A program made the translations under genes and the position numbers. From Bacteroidaceae bacterium (lineage in GTDB: Bacteria > Bacteroidota > Bacteroidia > Bacteroidales > Bacteroidaceae): a stretch of DNA of 64,000 nt. Below, in pieces: positions 1-10,629 of the stretch. The notes beneath the pieces were generated by a model. The model did not search any database. It was not told the DNA's origin and saw only the letters and a list, made by a program, of their open reading frames with translations. The stretch covers positions 31,824 to 95,823 of the forward strand of contig JAFWPH010000071.1 in assembly GCA_017509605.1 (NCBI GenBank), read 5' to 3'. Each line of letters starts with the position of its first letter. Position 1 is the first letter of the stretch.

Positions 1-833
1 TAGGAGGTTTGCAGGTAATTGTTCTTATAGTCAGAGGAGTTGAACCAGTCCTTCGAAGGCATGTCGAGCAACCAAGGATGGTAGGAACCACAGTGGTTGA
101 AAATCATGTCCATCACCACCTTGAGTCCACGGCTATGGCAGTCGTCGATGAGTTCACGGTATTCGTCGTTGGTACCGAAGCGTGGATCCACACGGTAGTA
201 GTTGGTGGTGGCATAACCGTGGTAACTGCTGTACTTGCCTTGGTCAGCCGGCATATCATTCTCGAGAACTGGTGTGAACCACAGTGCCGTAACGCCGAGG
301 TCAGTGAAATAATCGAGGTGGTCGCGTATGCCCTTGAGGTCGCCGCCATGACGCATAGAGTGAGCCGTGCGGTCGCACACCTCATCACGCATGCCCTTGA
401 TGACATCGTTTTGCGGGTTGCCGTCAGCAAATCGGTCGGGCATGAGCATATACAGCACATCGTCGGCGGTAAAGCCATGTCGGTCGGCTGGGCTGACACG
501 GCGGTCAAGCAACTGGTAATCGACCACCTTTTTCTTCTTGCCGTCGGTGAACTTCAGTTTCATAGTTCCAGCCTTGGCAGTCTGGGGAACATTGAGATAG
601 ACGAGCAGATAGTTGTCGCTCTCCAGCCGCACCACGTCCTCCACCGTCACATCAGGGTAGTCCACTTCAACCTTGGCATTGGCTATGCCCTGTCCATAGA
701 CCATCAACTGTAGGTGGGTGTTCTTCATTCCCACAAACCAGTTCGTGGGTTCAATCCGATCTACCTGCACCTTTGCAGCGGACAATCCGAGGATGTTTAT
801 CAAGAATGAAAACATAATTAATATTTTCTTCAT
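1..833 (-). CDS. susA: SusA-like neopullulanase / alpha-amylase (GH13), 3' end outside window
   Basis: The minus strand is open from an ATG at 833 to the window edge, giving at least 277 residues; the rest is missing. Residues 1-20 form a signal peptide (hydrophobic core after MKKI). Residues about 21-115 resemble the beta-sandwich N-terminal domain of neopullulanases and cyclomaltodextrinases. The GH13 barrel then begins with LMPDRFADG, TALWFTPV and VVMDMIFNHC, the last being conserved region I. The catalytic Asp/Glu/Asp lie beyond the edge and cannot be checked. SusA-type enzymes cut maltooligosaccharides and pullulan in the periplasm. Its place downstream of malQ, pulA and susB on the same strand supports a starch-utilisation role. 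It begins 127 bases after the susB stop. The GH13 assignment is secure, exact specificity is not. Confidence 0.9.
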   Translation of the reverse strand, partial: MKKILIMFSFLINILGLSAAKVQVDRIEPTNWFVGMKNTHLQLMVYGQGIANAKVEVDYPDVTVEDVVRLESDNYLLVYLNVPQTAKAGTMKLKFTDGKKKKVVDYQLLDRRVSPADRHGFTADDVLYMLMPDRFADGNPQNDVIKGMRDEVCDRTAHSMRHGGDLKGIRDHLDYFTDLGVTALWFTPVLENDMPADQGKYSSYHGYATTNYYRVDPRFGTNDEYRELIDDCHSRGLKVVMDMIFNHCGSYHPWLLDMPSKDWFNSSDYKNNYLQTS

Positions 834-880
834 AATCAATGATTTATAGTAATCTATTAAAGTATTTATTTAATTTTGTT

Positions 881-924
881 CGTTATAACGTTATAACGAA
901 ATAACGGGATAACGAGAATAACGA
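881..924. repeat. Tandem nnCGTTAT octamers (susB-susA intergenic)
   Basis: On the minus strand this stretch reads as about five consecutive 8-base units of the form nnCGTTAT, ending in the palindrome CGTTATAACGTTATAACG. A related cluster lies at 34197-34226. It lies between susB and susA, downstream of the susB stop. No gene is present. Confidence 0.6.
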
Positions 925-960
925 AAAGACGAAATGGAGGAATCATCGACATCCTTACTC

Positions 961-3087
<2,127 letters not shown>

Positions 3088-3127
3088 TTATAGGTGTAGA
3101 AATATAAAGAGGAATGGGTTTAGTAGG

Positions 3128-3159
3128 GAGAAAACGCACTGCCCCATTTCGGGGCAGTG
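3128..3159 (-). terminator. Hairpin between pulA and susB
   Basis: A perfect 9-base stem (3137-3145 with 3151-3159, loop of 5) lies 18 bases after the pulA stop. Read on the minus strand it is followed by CGTTTTCT. It looks like an intrinsic or partial terminator and could make susB-susA expression lower than malQ-pulA. Confidence 0.6.
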
Positions 3160-3177
3160 GTGAATGAGATGTGGAAT

Positions 3178-5172
3178 CTATTGGCGTGCAACCATGACAA
3201 GAGCGCTTTGCGGCTCCACCTTGACGCGTCCGGCAGTCACAGTGCCGAGGCCGTCGGCCGAAGCCTTGCCATCCTTGATGAGGATCTGGTAGTCTGCTTT
3301 TGGCACCTGAACCATCTTAGCCTTGGTGTTGGCATTGAGCACCACAACCATCCGTTCTCCGCTATCCTCTATCGTGTATGCGATAAGATTATGTTGCTTG
3401 GTTGGAATAAAATGCATCTTATCGGCGATGTCCTTGGCGTTGACCAGGTGGAAAGCGACATGTTGCTGACGTATCTTGATGAGTTGGCACACATAATCGA
3501 ACAGGTCTTTGTGGGCCGTCTTGCAACCCCAAGGAATGCAGTTGATACTGTCGGGGCTATTGTAGGAGTTGTGCACACCTTTCTTGTCGCGCAGTATCTC
3601 GTCGCCAGCGAAGACAAAAGGAATGCCCTGTCCCATGAAGACCGCAGTCTCGGCGAGTTTAGCCAGCCGTTCCTGTTTCTCCACCGATGACTCCTTCATG
3701 GTAGCCTTGAGACGGTCGGCAAGGCACATGTCGTCGTGGCAACTCACATAACTGATCATCTGTGTGGCCTTGGCAGCCCAAGCCTTCTTGCTATAGTTGA
3801 CCTTGGTGAGGTCGATTTCAGGATGCGGCACAGCACCTACCAGACCGAACTTGATGCTTTCCTCGTTGCCAGGCACTCCGACAAGGAAGGCGCCGTTGGC
3901 ATCGTTGTCCCATGGTCCGCGCAGTCCGTCGCGTAGTTCGTCACCGAATGCGGCGACACCGTTGAGCTGACCGACGTTGGCTTTCATGGCCAGTCTGAAT
4001 TCCGGTAGTTGTGGACTGCCAGCAGCCCATCCCTCGCCATAGATCAGCACACCTGGTTTCACGGCATCCACAGCACGTCGTATCTCGTTCATCGTCTCGA
4101 TATCGTGTATGCCCATGAGGTCGAAGCGGAAGCCGTCGATATGGTATTCTTTCAGCCAGTACAGCACGGACTCAATCATGAACTTGCGCATCATGGGCCG
4201 TTCGCTGGCTGTCTCATTGCCACATCCCGAGCCATTGGCAAACGATCCGTCGGCGTTGTGGCGATAGAAATAGTCTGGTACAGTAAGTTGGAAGTTGCTG
4301 CCTTTCACGTCGAAGGTATGGTTATAAACCACATCCAGTACCACTTTGAATCCTGCTTGGTGGAGGTGCTTGACCATCTGCTTGAACTCTCGGATTCGGC
4401 AAAGCGGGTCAGCAGCATCGGTGGAGTACGATCCTTCAGGCACATTGTAGTTGAGCGGGTCGTAGCCCCAATTATATTGTGGGCCACGTTTGCCCTCATC
4501 TACAGAGGCATAGTCGAAGGAAGGCAACAGGTGGATATGTGTCACACCCAGTTCACGAAGGTGTTGCAGTCCGGTGCTGAGTCCTTCCTTGTTGTGCGTG
4601 TTCTCCTCCGTCAGCGACAAGTACTTGCCTTGATTCTTGATGCCTGCGCTCTCGTCGGCAGAGAAGTCACGGAAGTGCATTTCGTAGATGATGTTATAGG
4701 AGAAAGGCACCGTCTTGTTGGCCAGTTCGTCGGTGCTCCATCCCTCAGGGTCTGTGGTTCGCAAATCCACGCAATAAGCACGTCTTCCATTCAAGCCCAC
4801 TGCCTTGGCGAAGATGCCAGGCGTTTCCTCGTTCCATCTCCCATGATAAGAGGTCTGGAAGGTGTATCCAGCGTTTTCGAGGTTGCGGTCAGAGGTGTAA
4901 GTCCAGAGTCCGTCTTCCCCTTTTTGCATCAGCCCGGTGGTCATCAGATCGCCGGCTTTGCCATTCTTATACGCTCCATAGATGTTGACTTTCACGGAGT
5001 CAGCAGCAGGAGCCCAGAGTTGGAAAGTGGTGTAACCATTCCCGAGCACGTACTCATTGATAGGTGCCACTGGCACGGGATAGTCCTCGAGTGCCAGTGG
5101 ATTCTGTGATTTCAGCGGGATCATCAAACTTGAAAATAATACAAGTGACAATAGAAACCTATGTTTCATCAA
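3178..5172 (-). CDS. pulA: Type I pullulanase (GH13 with CBM48)
   Basis: Pullulanase hydrolyses alpha-1,6 branch points of pullulan and starch-derived dextrins. The 664-residue protein has a signal peptide (about residues 1-22), a CBM48-like domain starting at YTTFQLWAPAADSVKV, and a GH13 barrel with VVYNHT (region I), GFRFDLMG (nucleophile D351), YGEGW (acid/base E380) and SCHDD (D480). The YNWGYDP motif typical of type I pullulanases is present. Length agrees with the Bacteroides family. It starts 33 bases after the malQ stop, so the two are probably cotranscribed. The N terminus suggests export, in contrast to the cytoplasmic MalQ. Confidence 0.95.
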   Translation of the reverse strand: MMKHRFLLSLVLFSSLMIPLKSQNPLALEDYPVPVAPINEYVLGNGYTTFQLWAPAADSVKVNIYGAYKNGKAGDLMTTGLMQKGEDGLWTYTSDRNLENAGYTFQTSYHGRWNEETPGIFAKAVGLNGRRAYCVDLRTTDPEGWSTDELANKTVPFSYNIIYEMHFRDFSADESAGIKNQGKYLSLTEENTHNKEGLSTGLQHLRELGVTHIHLLPSFDYASVDEGKRGPQYNWGYDPLNYNVPEGSYSTDAADPLCRIREFKQMVKHLHQAGFKVVLDVVYNHTFDVKGSNFQLTVPDYFYRHNADGSFANGSGCGNETASERPMMRKFMIESVLYWLKEYHIDGFRFDLMGIHDIETMNEIRRAVDAVKPGVLIYGEGWAAGSPQLPEFRLAMKANVGQLNGVAAFGDELRDGLRGPWDNDANGAFLVGVPGNEESIKFGLVGAVPHPEIDLTKVNYSKKAWAAKATQMISYVSCHDDMCLADRLKATMKESSVEKQERLAKLAETAVFMGQGIPFVFAGDEILRDKKGVHNSYNSPDSINCIPWGCKTAHKDLFDYVCQLIKIRQQHVAFHLVNAKDIADKMHFIPTKQHNLIAYTIEDSGERMVVVLNANTKAKMVQVPKADYQILIKDGKASADGLGTVTAGRVKVEPQSALVMVARQ

Positions 5173-5205
5173 TTCTGGTGGATTAGTTTACCGGCAGGCG
5201 GTTTG

Positions 5206-7881
5206 TCATCTGCCGGAGTTGGTGATAAGGTTTTTGATTTTATTATTCAGATCCTTCTCGTTGAGCAGTTGCTCCACGCTCAGGTGCATGCGGTAGCGCC
5301 AGTAATGGCGAGGGTTAGCCGGCACATTGATGCGCTCGGCGTCAGCATCCTCGAGTCTGAGGTTTTCGTCGATAGCCATCCAGTCTTGCCAGGAGAGGAG
5401 ACAGAGCATAGAGGGAGAGAAGAGATGGCGGCTGACCACTTCCTCGCAAAGCCATGCAGGCATGTCCTCGGGTGCTTTTCCATCCTTCTTGAGTGCGGAG
5501 TTATAGAACAGTTGTGCCCTGATGCTGTCTTCCTTCCACCAACCGCGCATGGTAGGCATGTCGTGTGTGGAGATGGTAGCCACCGAGCGGTACGGGTTCT
5601 CCTCCAGTCGTCCGAAGTCGTATGCGGGGTTCTTGGGCATGGTCTGGATTTCGAGGGAGAGCATCCGCAGTTGGTCCATCACCCAAGGCACGCAGTGTGG
5701 CACCATGCCGAGGTCCTCTGCGCAAACGAGCATGCGTGTAGCCTGTGTGAGTTTAGGCAGTTTCTTCATGGCCTCCTCATACCAGAACTGGTTGTGACGG
5801 TGGTAGAAATAGTCGTCGTAGAGTCTGTCAAAGGCTTTTTGTTGTTCGGTGGGCAGGTCACGATAGCAGAAGTCGTACTGTGCGGATATTCGTGGATGGT
5901 ACATGGATGCGATTTTTCGGTCAGGCACGAAGAGCACATCGCTGACGAGCGCGTAAAGTCCGTCGCGCATGTTGAGTTGATCCTGTTCGGTCTTGCCCTT
6001 GAATGCGGCCTCTATTTTGCGCTGGGTGTCAAATTCAGGCTTGAGGTTGTATCGACCATCGTCGCGTTTGTCGAGGTAGAACACCTTGACATAGTCGGTC
6101 TGTCCACCGAAGATCTTGTTGACGGTGTCGTCGGTGATGTAAGGCTGCGTCATCAGTTCCTTGTCGAAATGGAAGCCATACTTCTCCATCTCGTTCACAC
6201 TCATGGGCAGTGCGGGCGAGAACTGTCCGAGCAGTCCGTGCACGGCGTTCATCGGTATCTCCCAGATGCGGAAGAAGCCCAGCACATGGTCGATGCGGTA
6301 AGCGTCGAAATACTCGGCCATCTTGCTGAAACGGCGTACCCACCAGTGGTAGCCGTCGCCGGCCATGACGTCCCAATTGTAGGTGGGGAATCCCCAGTTC
6401 TGTCCGTTGGTGGAGAAAGCGTCAGGTGGAGCTCCAGCCTGTCCGTTGAGGTTGAAGTAGAAGGGTTCCACCCATGCCTCCACGCTGTCGCGGCTGATGC
6501 CGATAGGTATGTCACCTTTGATAAGCACACCATGCTTGTGGGCATAGTCGCGTACGGCTGTGAGCTGCAGGTGCAGTTGGTACTGGATGTAGTAATAGAG
6601 TGCGATGTCGTGGTAGTGCTCGCCCTTCTCGCTACAGAGTTCGTCGATTTCCTTCTTGTCGTATCGGCTGAAGCTATGCCATTCGGAGAATACGGGCGTG
6701 CCGTACTGGTCACGCAGGTATGAGTAAGCGGCGTATGGAACGAGCCATTCCTTGTTGTCGTTGAAGAAAGCTTTGAAGCCCTTGCTCTGCAGCACCTTCT
6801 TGCCGTTCTGCTCGTAGATGAGTTTGATATAACTGCGTTTGCACTCGTTCACGGCCTCGTAGTCAATCTGAGGCAGTGCGTTGAGTTCCTGCTGTCGTAT
6901 CTTGAACTTCTCCATCATGAGTTTGTCGTCGAGCTCACCGAGTTGGCTGAGGTCGCAGTACTGTGGATGGAAGGCGTAGATGCTGATGGAGTTGTAGGGA
7001 TAGGAGTCCATCCAAGTGTGTGTAATGGTGGTGTCGTTGATAGGCAGGATTTGAACAGCTTTCATGCCAACTTTTGCCACCCACTCTATCATCTTCTTGA
7101 GGTCGCCGAAGTCACCCACGCCATAACTCTTGTTGGTGCGGATGGAAAAAACAGGGATCACAAGTCCGGCGCATTTCCAGTTGTCGATTTTGAACACGGG
7201 CGACTTGTCGGTTTTCACCTGTGTATGATGGACAGGAAGGTCGATGCGGTGGATTTTCCTGTTCTGCCCTTCCTCCCATTGTATGATGTTGTTGTCTTTA
7301 TCGACAATCACATACTTGTACTCGAGGGCGTGAATAAGTTTAGAAACATCGATGTTGACGGCCCATTCCTGGAGTGCGATGACGTTCATCCTGACGGGTT
7401 TCTCCCAGTTGCCGAGTTGAGCCACATTTCCCACGATAGCGAGATGGTGGTCGGTAGAGAGATGGGGTTCCATCACGCGCAGTTGCAACGTACGGTTGTA
7501 GTACTGCATATCAGGGTTGATGTCGTGATGAGCCACGCAATCGGTATATGCCGATGAGAAGAGCGGCAATTCATCGGGTATGGGGCGCCAGGCGTCGTTC
7601 ACATCATAATAGTTGCAAGCTTGATCAACATAGATAACGTGTGGCGCCAGTTCCCATTCCGTCCAGTAAAGCTGGTCGTCGGTGTAAAGGGCATACTTGT
7701 ACTCAAAGCATTTGACATTTTTGGCAGCGAAAGTGATTTCACCGTCCCATGTGACACCGTCGTAGGTTTCCAACGGACAGACCTTGTCTTTGCGTGTTCC
7801 GTCAGTTCCCACCACAGTGATGTGCACCCTGAGGTCTTCTCCCCATTTGGTGCGATACTCAACATTGAAATGGATTTTCAT
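5206..7881 (-). CDS. malQ: 4-alpha-glucanotransferase (GH77, DPE2-like with N-terminal CBM20 domains)
   Basis: MalQ transfers 4-alpha-glucan segments between maltooligosaccharides, releasing glucose. There is no signal peptide, so it is cytoplasmic. Residues about 1-105 and 125-240 look like two CBM20 starch-binding domains, the architecture of plant DPE2 and Bacteroidetes MalQ rather than the shorter E. coli form. The GH77 catalytic motifs are present: RIDHVLGF (nucleophile D531), CAEDLGMVP (acid/base E722) and STHDMPT (D774). At 891 residues it fits the long class. It is the first gene of the malQ-pulA-susB-susA run, behind a promoter at 7908-7937. Confidence 0.95.
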   Translation of the reverse strand: MKIHFNVEYRTKWGEDLRVHITVVGTDGTRKDKVCPLETYDGVTWDGEITFAAKNVKCFEYKYALYTDDQLYWTEWELAPHVIYVDQACNYYDVNDAWRPIPDELPLFSSAYTDCVAHHDINPDMQYYNRTLQLRVMEPHLSTDHHLAIVGNVAQLGNWEKPVRMNVIALQEWAVNIDVSKLIHALEYKYVIVDKDNNIIQWEEGQNRKIHRIDLPVHHTQVKTDKSPVFKIDNWKCAGLVIPVFSIRTNKSYGVGDFGDLKKMIEWVAKVGMKAVQILPINDTTITHTWMDSYPYNSISIYAFHPQYCDLSQLGELDDKLMMEKFKIRQQELNALPQIDYEAVNECKRSYIKLIYEQNGKKVLQSKGFKAFFNDNKEWLVPYAAYSYLRDQYGTPVFSEWHSFSRYDKKEIDELCSEKGEHYHDIALYYYIQYQLHLQLTAVRDYAHKHGVLIKGDIPIGISRDSVEAWVEPFYFNLNGQAGAPPDAFSTNGQNWGFPTYNWDVMAGDGYHWWVRRFSKMAEYFDAYRIDHVLGFFRIWEIPMNAVHGLLGQFSPALPMSVNEMEKYGFHFDKELMTQPYITDDTVNKIFGGQTDYVKVFYLDKRDDGRYNLKPEFDTQRKIEAAFKGKTEQDQLNMRDGLYALVSDVLFVPDRKIASMYHPRISAQYDFCYRDLPTEQQKAFDRLYDDYFYHRHNQFWYEEAMKKLPKLTQATRMLVCAEDLGMVPHCVPWVMDQLRMLSLEIQTMPKNPAYDFGRLEENPYRSVATISTHDMPTMRGWWKEDSIRAQLFYNSALKKDGKAPEDMPAWLCEEVVSRHLFSPSMLCLLSWQDWMAIDENLRLEDADAERINVPANPRHYWRYRMHLSVEQLLNEKDLNNKIKNLITNSGR

Positions 7882-7907
7882 AATTCGTTAATTATTTAGG
7901 TTTTGAG

Positions 7908-7937
7908 CAAAATTAAGAATTATTGCTTTCCATTCAA
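7908..7937 (-). promoter_or_regulatory. Promoter of the malQ-pulA-susB-susA run
   Basis: On the minus strand a TTG (7937-7935) is separated by 19 bases from TAATTTTG (7915-7908), matching the Bacteroidetes primary sigma consensus (TTTG, 19-21 bases, TAnnTTTG). The transcript would start about 20 bases before the malQ ATG at 7881. Confidence 0.65.
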
Positions 7938-8329
7938 GTGAATTGATTTTATTTTTTCATTTTCACGGATGCAAACGATTGCGAAAGAATGATGATTTGT
8001 GGTGCGAAGGAAGTTTTGCCACTTATTCCATCTGTTCCCAGACATTCTGGAAACAACTTGGAACAACAATGAACAATATAATATCCCTAACGGGATAGGA
8101 AGAGGCCGACGCGATGCGACGGAACAACAAGATACAACTTAGAAGAGAAGAAAAAGTGTTGGCGTCAAATGTTCCTTAGTAAATTTTAAATGTGGGCTTA
8201 TATGCAGAATTGGTATTTATATGCAGGTTAAAAGGCGCTTTGAGGTTGATTTTTTTCGTGTATCTATGCAATGTTATATGCAAAAATGTTTTATGGGGCT
8301 CTGCATAGTTCAAGTAAGCGAATAAAAGT
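7938..8329. other. Intergenic region without recognisable gene
   Basis: Apart from the operator-like site at 7970-7983 and a small palindrome at 8092-8107 (TATCCC, 4-base loop, GGGATA), no reading frame with protein-like composition or structured RNA was recognised here. Confidence 0.5.
7970..7983. promoter_or_regulatory. Possible LacI-family operator upstream of malQ
   Basis: TGCAAACGATTGCG is a near-palindrome centred on CG, the general shape of LacI-family (MalR/CcpA-like) operators. It lies 33 bases upstream of the malQ promoter. The assignment rests on shape and context alone, and no regulator gene is in the window. Confidence 0.3.
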
Positions 8330-8482
8330 GGGTGTGTCAAAATTGAATTTTGTCGTCCTTGGACGAGAAATCTTACAAATCATCCAAATTCGTCATTCGA
8401 GCACTATGATTTACGGATTGTAAGATTATGAATGGATTTATAAGATTTCCACTCGAAGTGCAATTCATCTTTTGGCACACCC
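8330..8482. mobile_element. MITE-like inverted-repeat element, about 153 bases
   Basis: The ends are imperfect inverted repeats. The left end starts GGGTGTGTCAAAA (8330-8351) and the right end finishes CTTTTGGCACACCC (8462-8482). Inside, a 10-base inverted repeat (AATCTTACAA / TTGTAAGATT) and a third related arm make the whole element fold on itself. No transposase is encoded. Ends of this GGGTGTGTC/GACACACCC kind occur on several Bacteroidetes insertion sequences, so this is probably a non-autonomous derivative or remnant. It lies 16 bases after the stop of the next minus-strand gene and could act as its terminator. No clear target-site duplication was found. Confidence 0.5.
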
Positions 8483-8498
8483 TCCGAAAATATAATCA

Positions 8499-9917
8499 TC
8501 ACATTGTGGTGTTCAACCCTCGCCATCTCAGCAGGTATGAGTACTGATAGAGGGCTGTGGCGATAGGCTGCAAGTAATGTCCCTCGAAGTAGCCGTTCAG
8601 GCTGACGCCAGTACTGACGATGCGTTCCAGGATTTCTCGGGTCATGCCCCTGAAACTGATTTGGAAATCGTGTTTCTCCACCTTCATGTTGACAAGTATG
8701 GCGGGAAAGGAGTTGACCGCTATAGTCACATTGGGGTTGTGCTCTTCTGCGAGCCTGACCAGACATTTGAAAATCTGCTGTTTGGCTTGGAACATTCTGT
8801 TGACCTGTTTCGTGGTGAAGTTGACGCTGTGATTGCAGTAATTGATGTACGCGTTCACCATATTGGCGGCACAGAGGAAATGGAAGATGTCGGCATGCGT
8901 CTTCGGTTCGTCAGCCAGCACATTGAGCGCGTCTTCAAGCAGCGTGCGCGTGATTTTCTGATACCAAGGCAGTCCTTGTCGGACATTGTTTTTGTTCTTT
9001 TTGTTCTTTTTCTCTTTTTTCGCTTTCTTTTGTTCTTTTACATGAGTGCCATAGAATGGTGGATTGACTGCCACACGCTCTATTCTGTCGAAATGCCAAT
9101 CGAGGTGTTCGTTGTAGAGGAGGCTCACAAGGGTGAGCATACGCTTCTCCGCGAGTCGTCTCTCCATCGTCTCCATAGGCAGGCTCATCATCCAAGTCCT
9201 TGCCGAGACGACACGTGTGCAACCAGAGTCATACCCCACCGTGTTACCGTCTTTCTCGAAGTCTTGGTTGAAGAAGTAGATCACCGTCAGGTTCTTGCAG
9301 TTGCCGTCCATCCTTCGTGCCCAATCCATGGCCTCCCTTTTGCTGAAGGCATACATCAGCCATTCGTTGCGGTTGGCATCGGCTCCGAGGACAGAGATGT
9401 TGCCGTCCTCTTTGGTGCGGATACTGACAAGCGGTTGCAAGTCTGGTCGATGCACCTCCATGAGTCTGAGCAGGATGTATCGAGCCAACAGATTGTTGAT
9501 ATACGCCGACCTGTTGGCATACAGTCCGGCGTAGTCGTCCTGTTCGAACATGTCAATCACTTGCTGGAAGTAGTCCTCGTGGTCGGGGTAGATGGTTTTG
9601 ATGTTCTGGTGATTCATCACAACCTTGAACTTGTTGTAGCCCATCAGCAGGTTCGTCCACTTGTCGTTCACCAGTGAAGCAGTCAGTGCGGCGTCGTACA
9701 CATCATGTCCGATGCAATTGTAGTCATAACTGATGTCGTAGTGGTAGGTGTTCTCCCCGATGTTGACCTCACCGCTTCGTGGCTGTTTGTCGTTCACCAA
9801 CCCAATAGCCTCGAAAATCTCAAAAGGGACCAAACTGCGCTCCAGTTTTTCCATCATGGTCTTGCGGCTGGCGTGTCCGCTCAACCACTCGTCGTAATTG
9901 AAAATGATTCTTTCCAT
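8499..9917 (-). CDS. Hypothetical protein, 472 aa, with lysine/asparagine-rich linker
   Basis: I do not recognise this family. The product has no signal peptide or membrane segment and is probably cytoplasmic. Residues 1-290 are mixed and globular looking. Residues about 294-311 are an extremely Lys/Asn-rich linker, and residues 315-472 are rich in helices. The linker suggests two domains and perhaps nucleic-acid contact, but that is inference. A TAnnTTTG element on the minus strand at 10128-10135 could be the -7 box of a promoter, with a poor -33. The gene is monocistronic, and the MITE-like element follows its stop codon closely. Confidence 0.75.
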   Translation of the reverse strand: MERIIFNYDEWLSGHASRKTMMEKLERSLVPFEIFEAIGLVNDKQPRSGEVNIGENTYHYDISYDYNCIGHDVYDAALTASLVNDKWTNLLMGYNKFKVVMNHQNIKTIYPDHEDYFQQVIDMFEQDDYAGLYANRSAYINNLLARYILLRLMEVHRPDLQPLVSIRTKEDGNISVLGADANRNEWLMYAFSKREAMDWARRMDGNCKNLTVIYFFNQDFEKDGNTVGYDSGCTRVVSARTWMMSLPMETMERRLAEKRMLTLVSLLYNEHLDWHFDRIERVAVNPPFYGTHVKEQKKAKKEKKNKKNKNNVRQGLPWYQKITRTLLEDALNVLADEPKTHADIFHFLCAANMVNAYINYCNHSVNFTTKQVNRMFQAKQQIFKCLVRLAEEHNPNVTIAVNSFPAILVNMKVEKHDFQISFRGMTREILERIVSTGVSLNGYFEGHYLQPIATALYQYSYLLRWRGLNTTM

Positions 9918-10386
9918 ATCTTCTTGATTCTTGTCTGCGTGATGTTGATGGCGTCATGCAGGGATTCAACATTTTTGAACGTCTTGGAGAAGTAAGACGA
10001 CTCTGTCCATAACCAGAGTTTCGACGGAATGGTTTGGCTCTTCAATGTCAATCCGAAATGAAGTTGGAATTCAAGTTTCTATATATGTGGTACTTTCTTT
10101 TTCTGTTTTTTCGCTTGTTAGTCCGTGCAAAAGTACAACAGGACTACGCAACGTATTTGCGTAATAGGGATAAAAATAGATAGTCTTATGTTTTTTTGCG
10201 ATCACAGGATAGTGGTTTCCTCACGGACCGAATGTTTGGGCCTGCGTTCTTTTCTATTGCTTACCAAGCCAAAGTTCACCGCCATCTCATGCAGTGGAAG
10301 AAGACGTTTCGTACGTCCAAGCTCACTCATTTCGAAAGTAATTCGAAAACAGTTCATAAAAAACTTAGTCCTCGAACGGTAGTTTC
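9918..10386. other. Intergenic region, no convincing gene
   Basis: About 470 bases separate the divergent genes. Short open frames on the plus strand (10125-10382 and 10196-10438) overlap each other and resemble nothing I recognise. They may be remnants. The -7 element of the minus-strand gene (10128-10135) is the only site seen. Confidence 0.4.
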
Positions 10387-10417
10387 TTGGTTATTCCGGA
10401 AAAAAGTTGTATATTTG
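10387..10417 (+). promoter_or_regulatory. Bacteroidetes-type promoter
   Basis: TTGG (10387-10390), 19 bases, TATATTTG (10410-10417). It would produce a leader of about 205 bases before the ATG at 10630. Confidence 0.6.
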
Positions 10418-10593
10418 TCATCACAATTTAATTTGTGATTCTCTCAATTTTGCACTTTCTCAGGGTGGTAGAGGGAATATTTATGATCACATGCAAAAGT
10501 ACGAAAATCTATCATAATACCAATCAATGAGTTATTAATAATCAATATTAACGGCAGTCCCTGTTCTATGGGAATTTGAAATCATATTAACTT

Positions 10594-10611
10594 GTCTCAT
10601 TATAACGAGAC
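10594..10611. promoter_or_regulatory. 18-base near-palindrome upstream of 10630
   Basis: GTCTCATTATAACGAGAC is an inverted repeat with one mismatch per arm pair, 18 bases before the start codon. It may be an operator or a leader hairpin close to the ribosome-binding site. No regulator is known. Confidence 0.3.
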
Positions 10612-10629
10612 GCTAATGAATAAACTAAT

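Noticed and set aside
9..713. Long plus-strand open frame opposite the susA-like gene
   Set aside because: It is antisense to clear GH13 coding sequence, and its translation is His/Val-rich as expected of shadow frames.
5161..6723. 520-codon plus-strand frame opposite malQ
   Set aside because: Antisense to the GH77 catalytic region, with composition of a shadow frame and no family resemblance.
8404..8766. Minus-strand frame across the MITE-like element
   Set aside because: It is out of frame with the 472-residue gene it overlaps, and its composition is that of a shadow frame.
10125..10438. Two overlapping short plus-strand frames that could be a transposase remnant
   Set aside because: No recognisable transposase motif and no inverted repeats around them.
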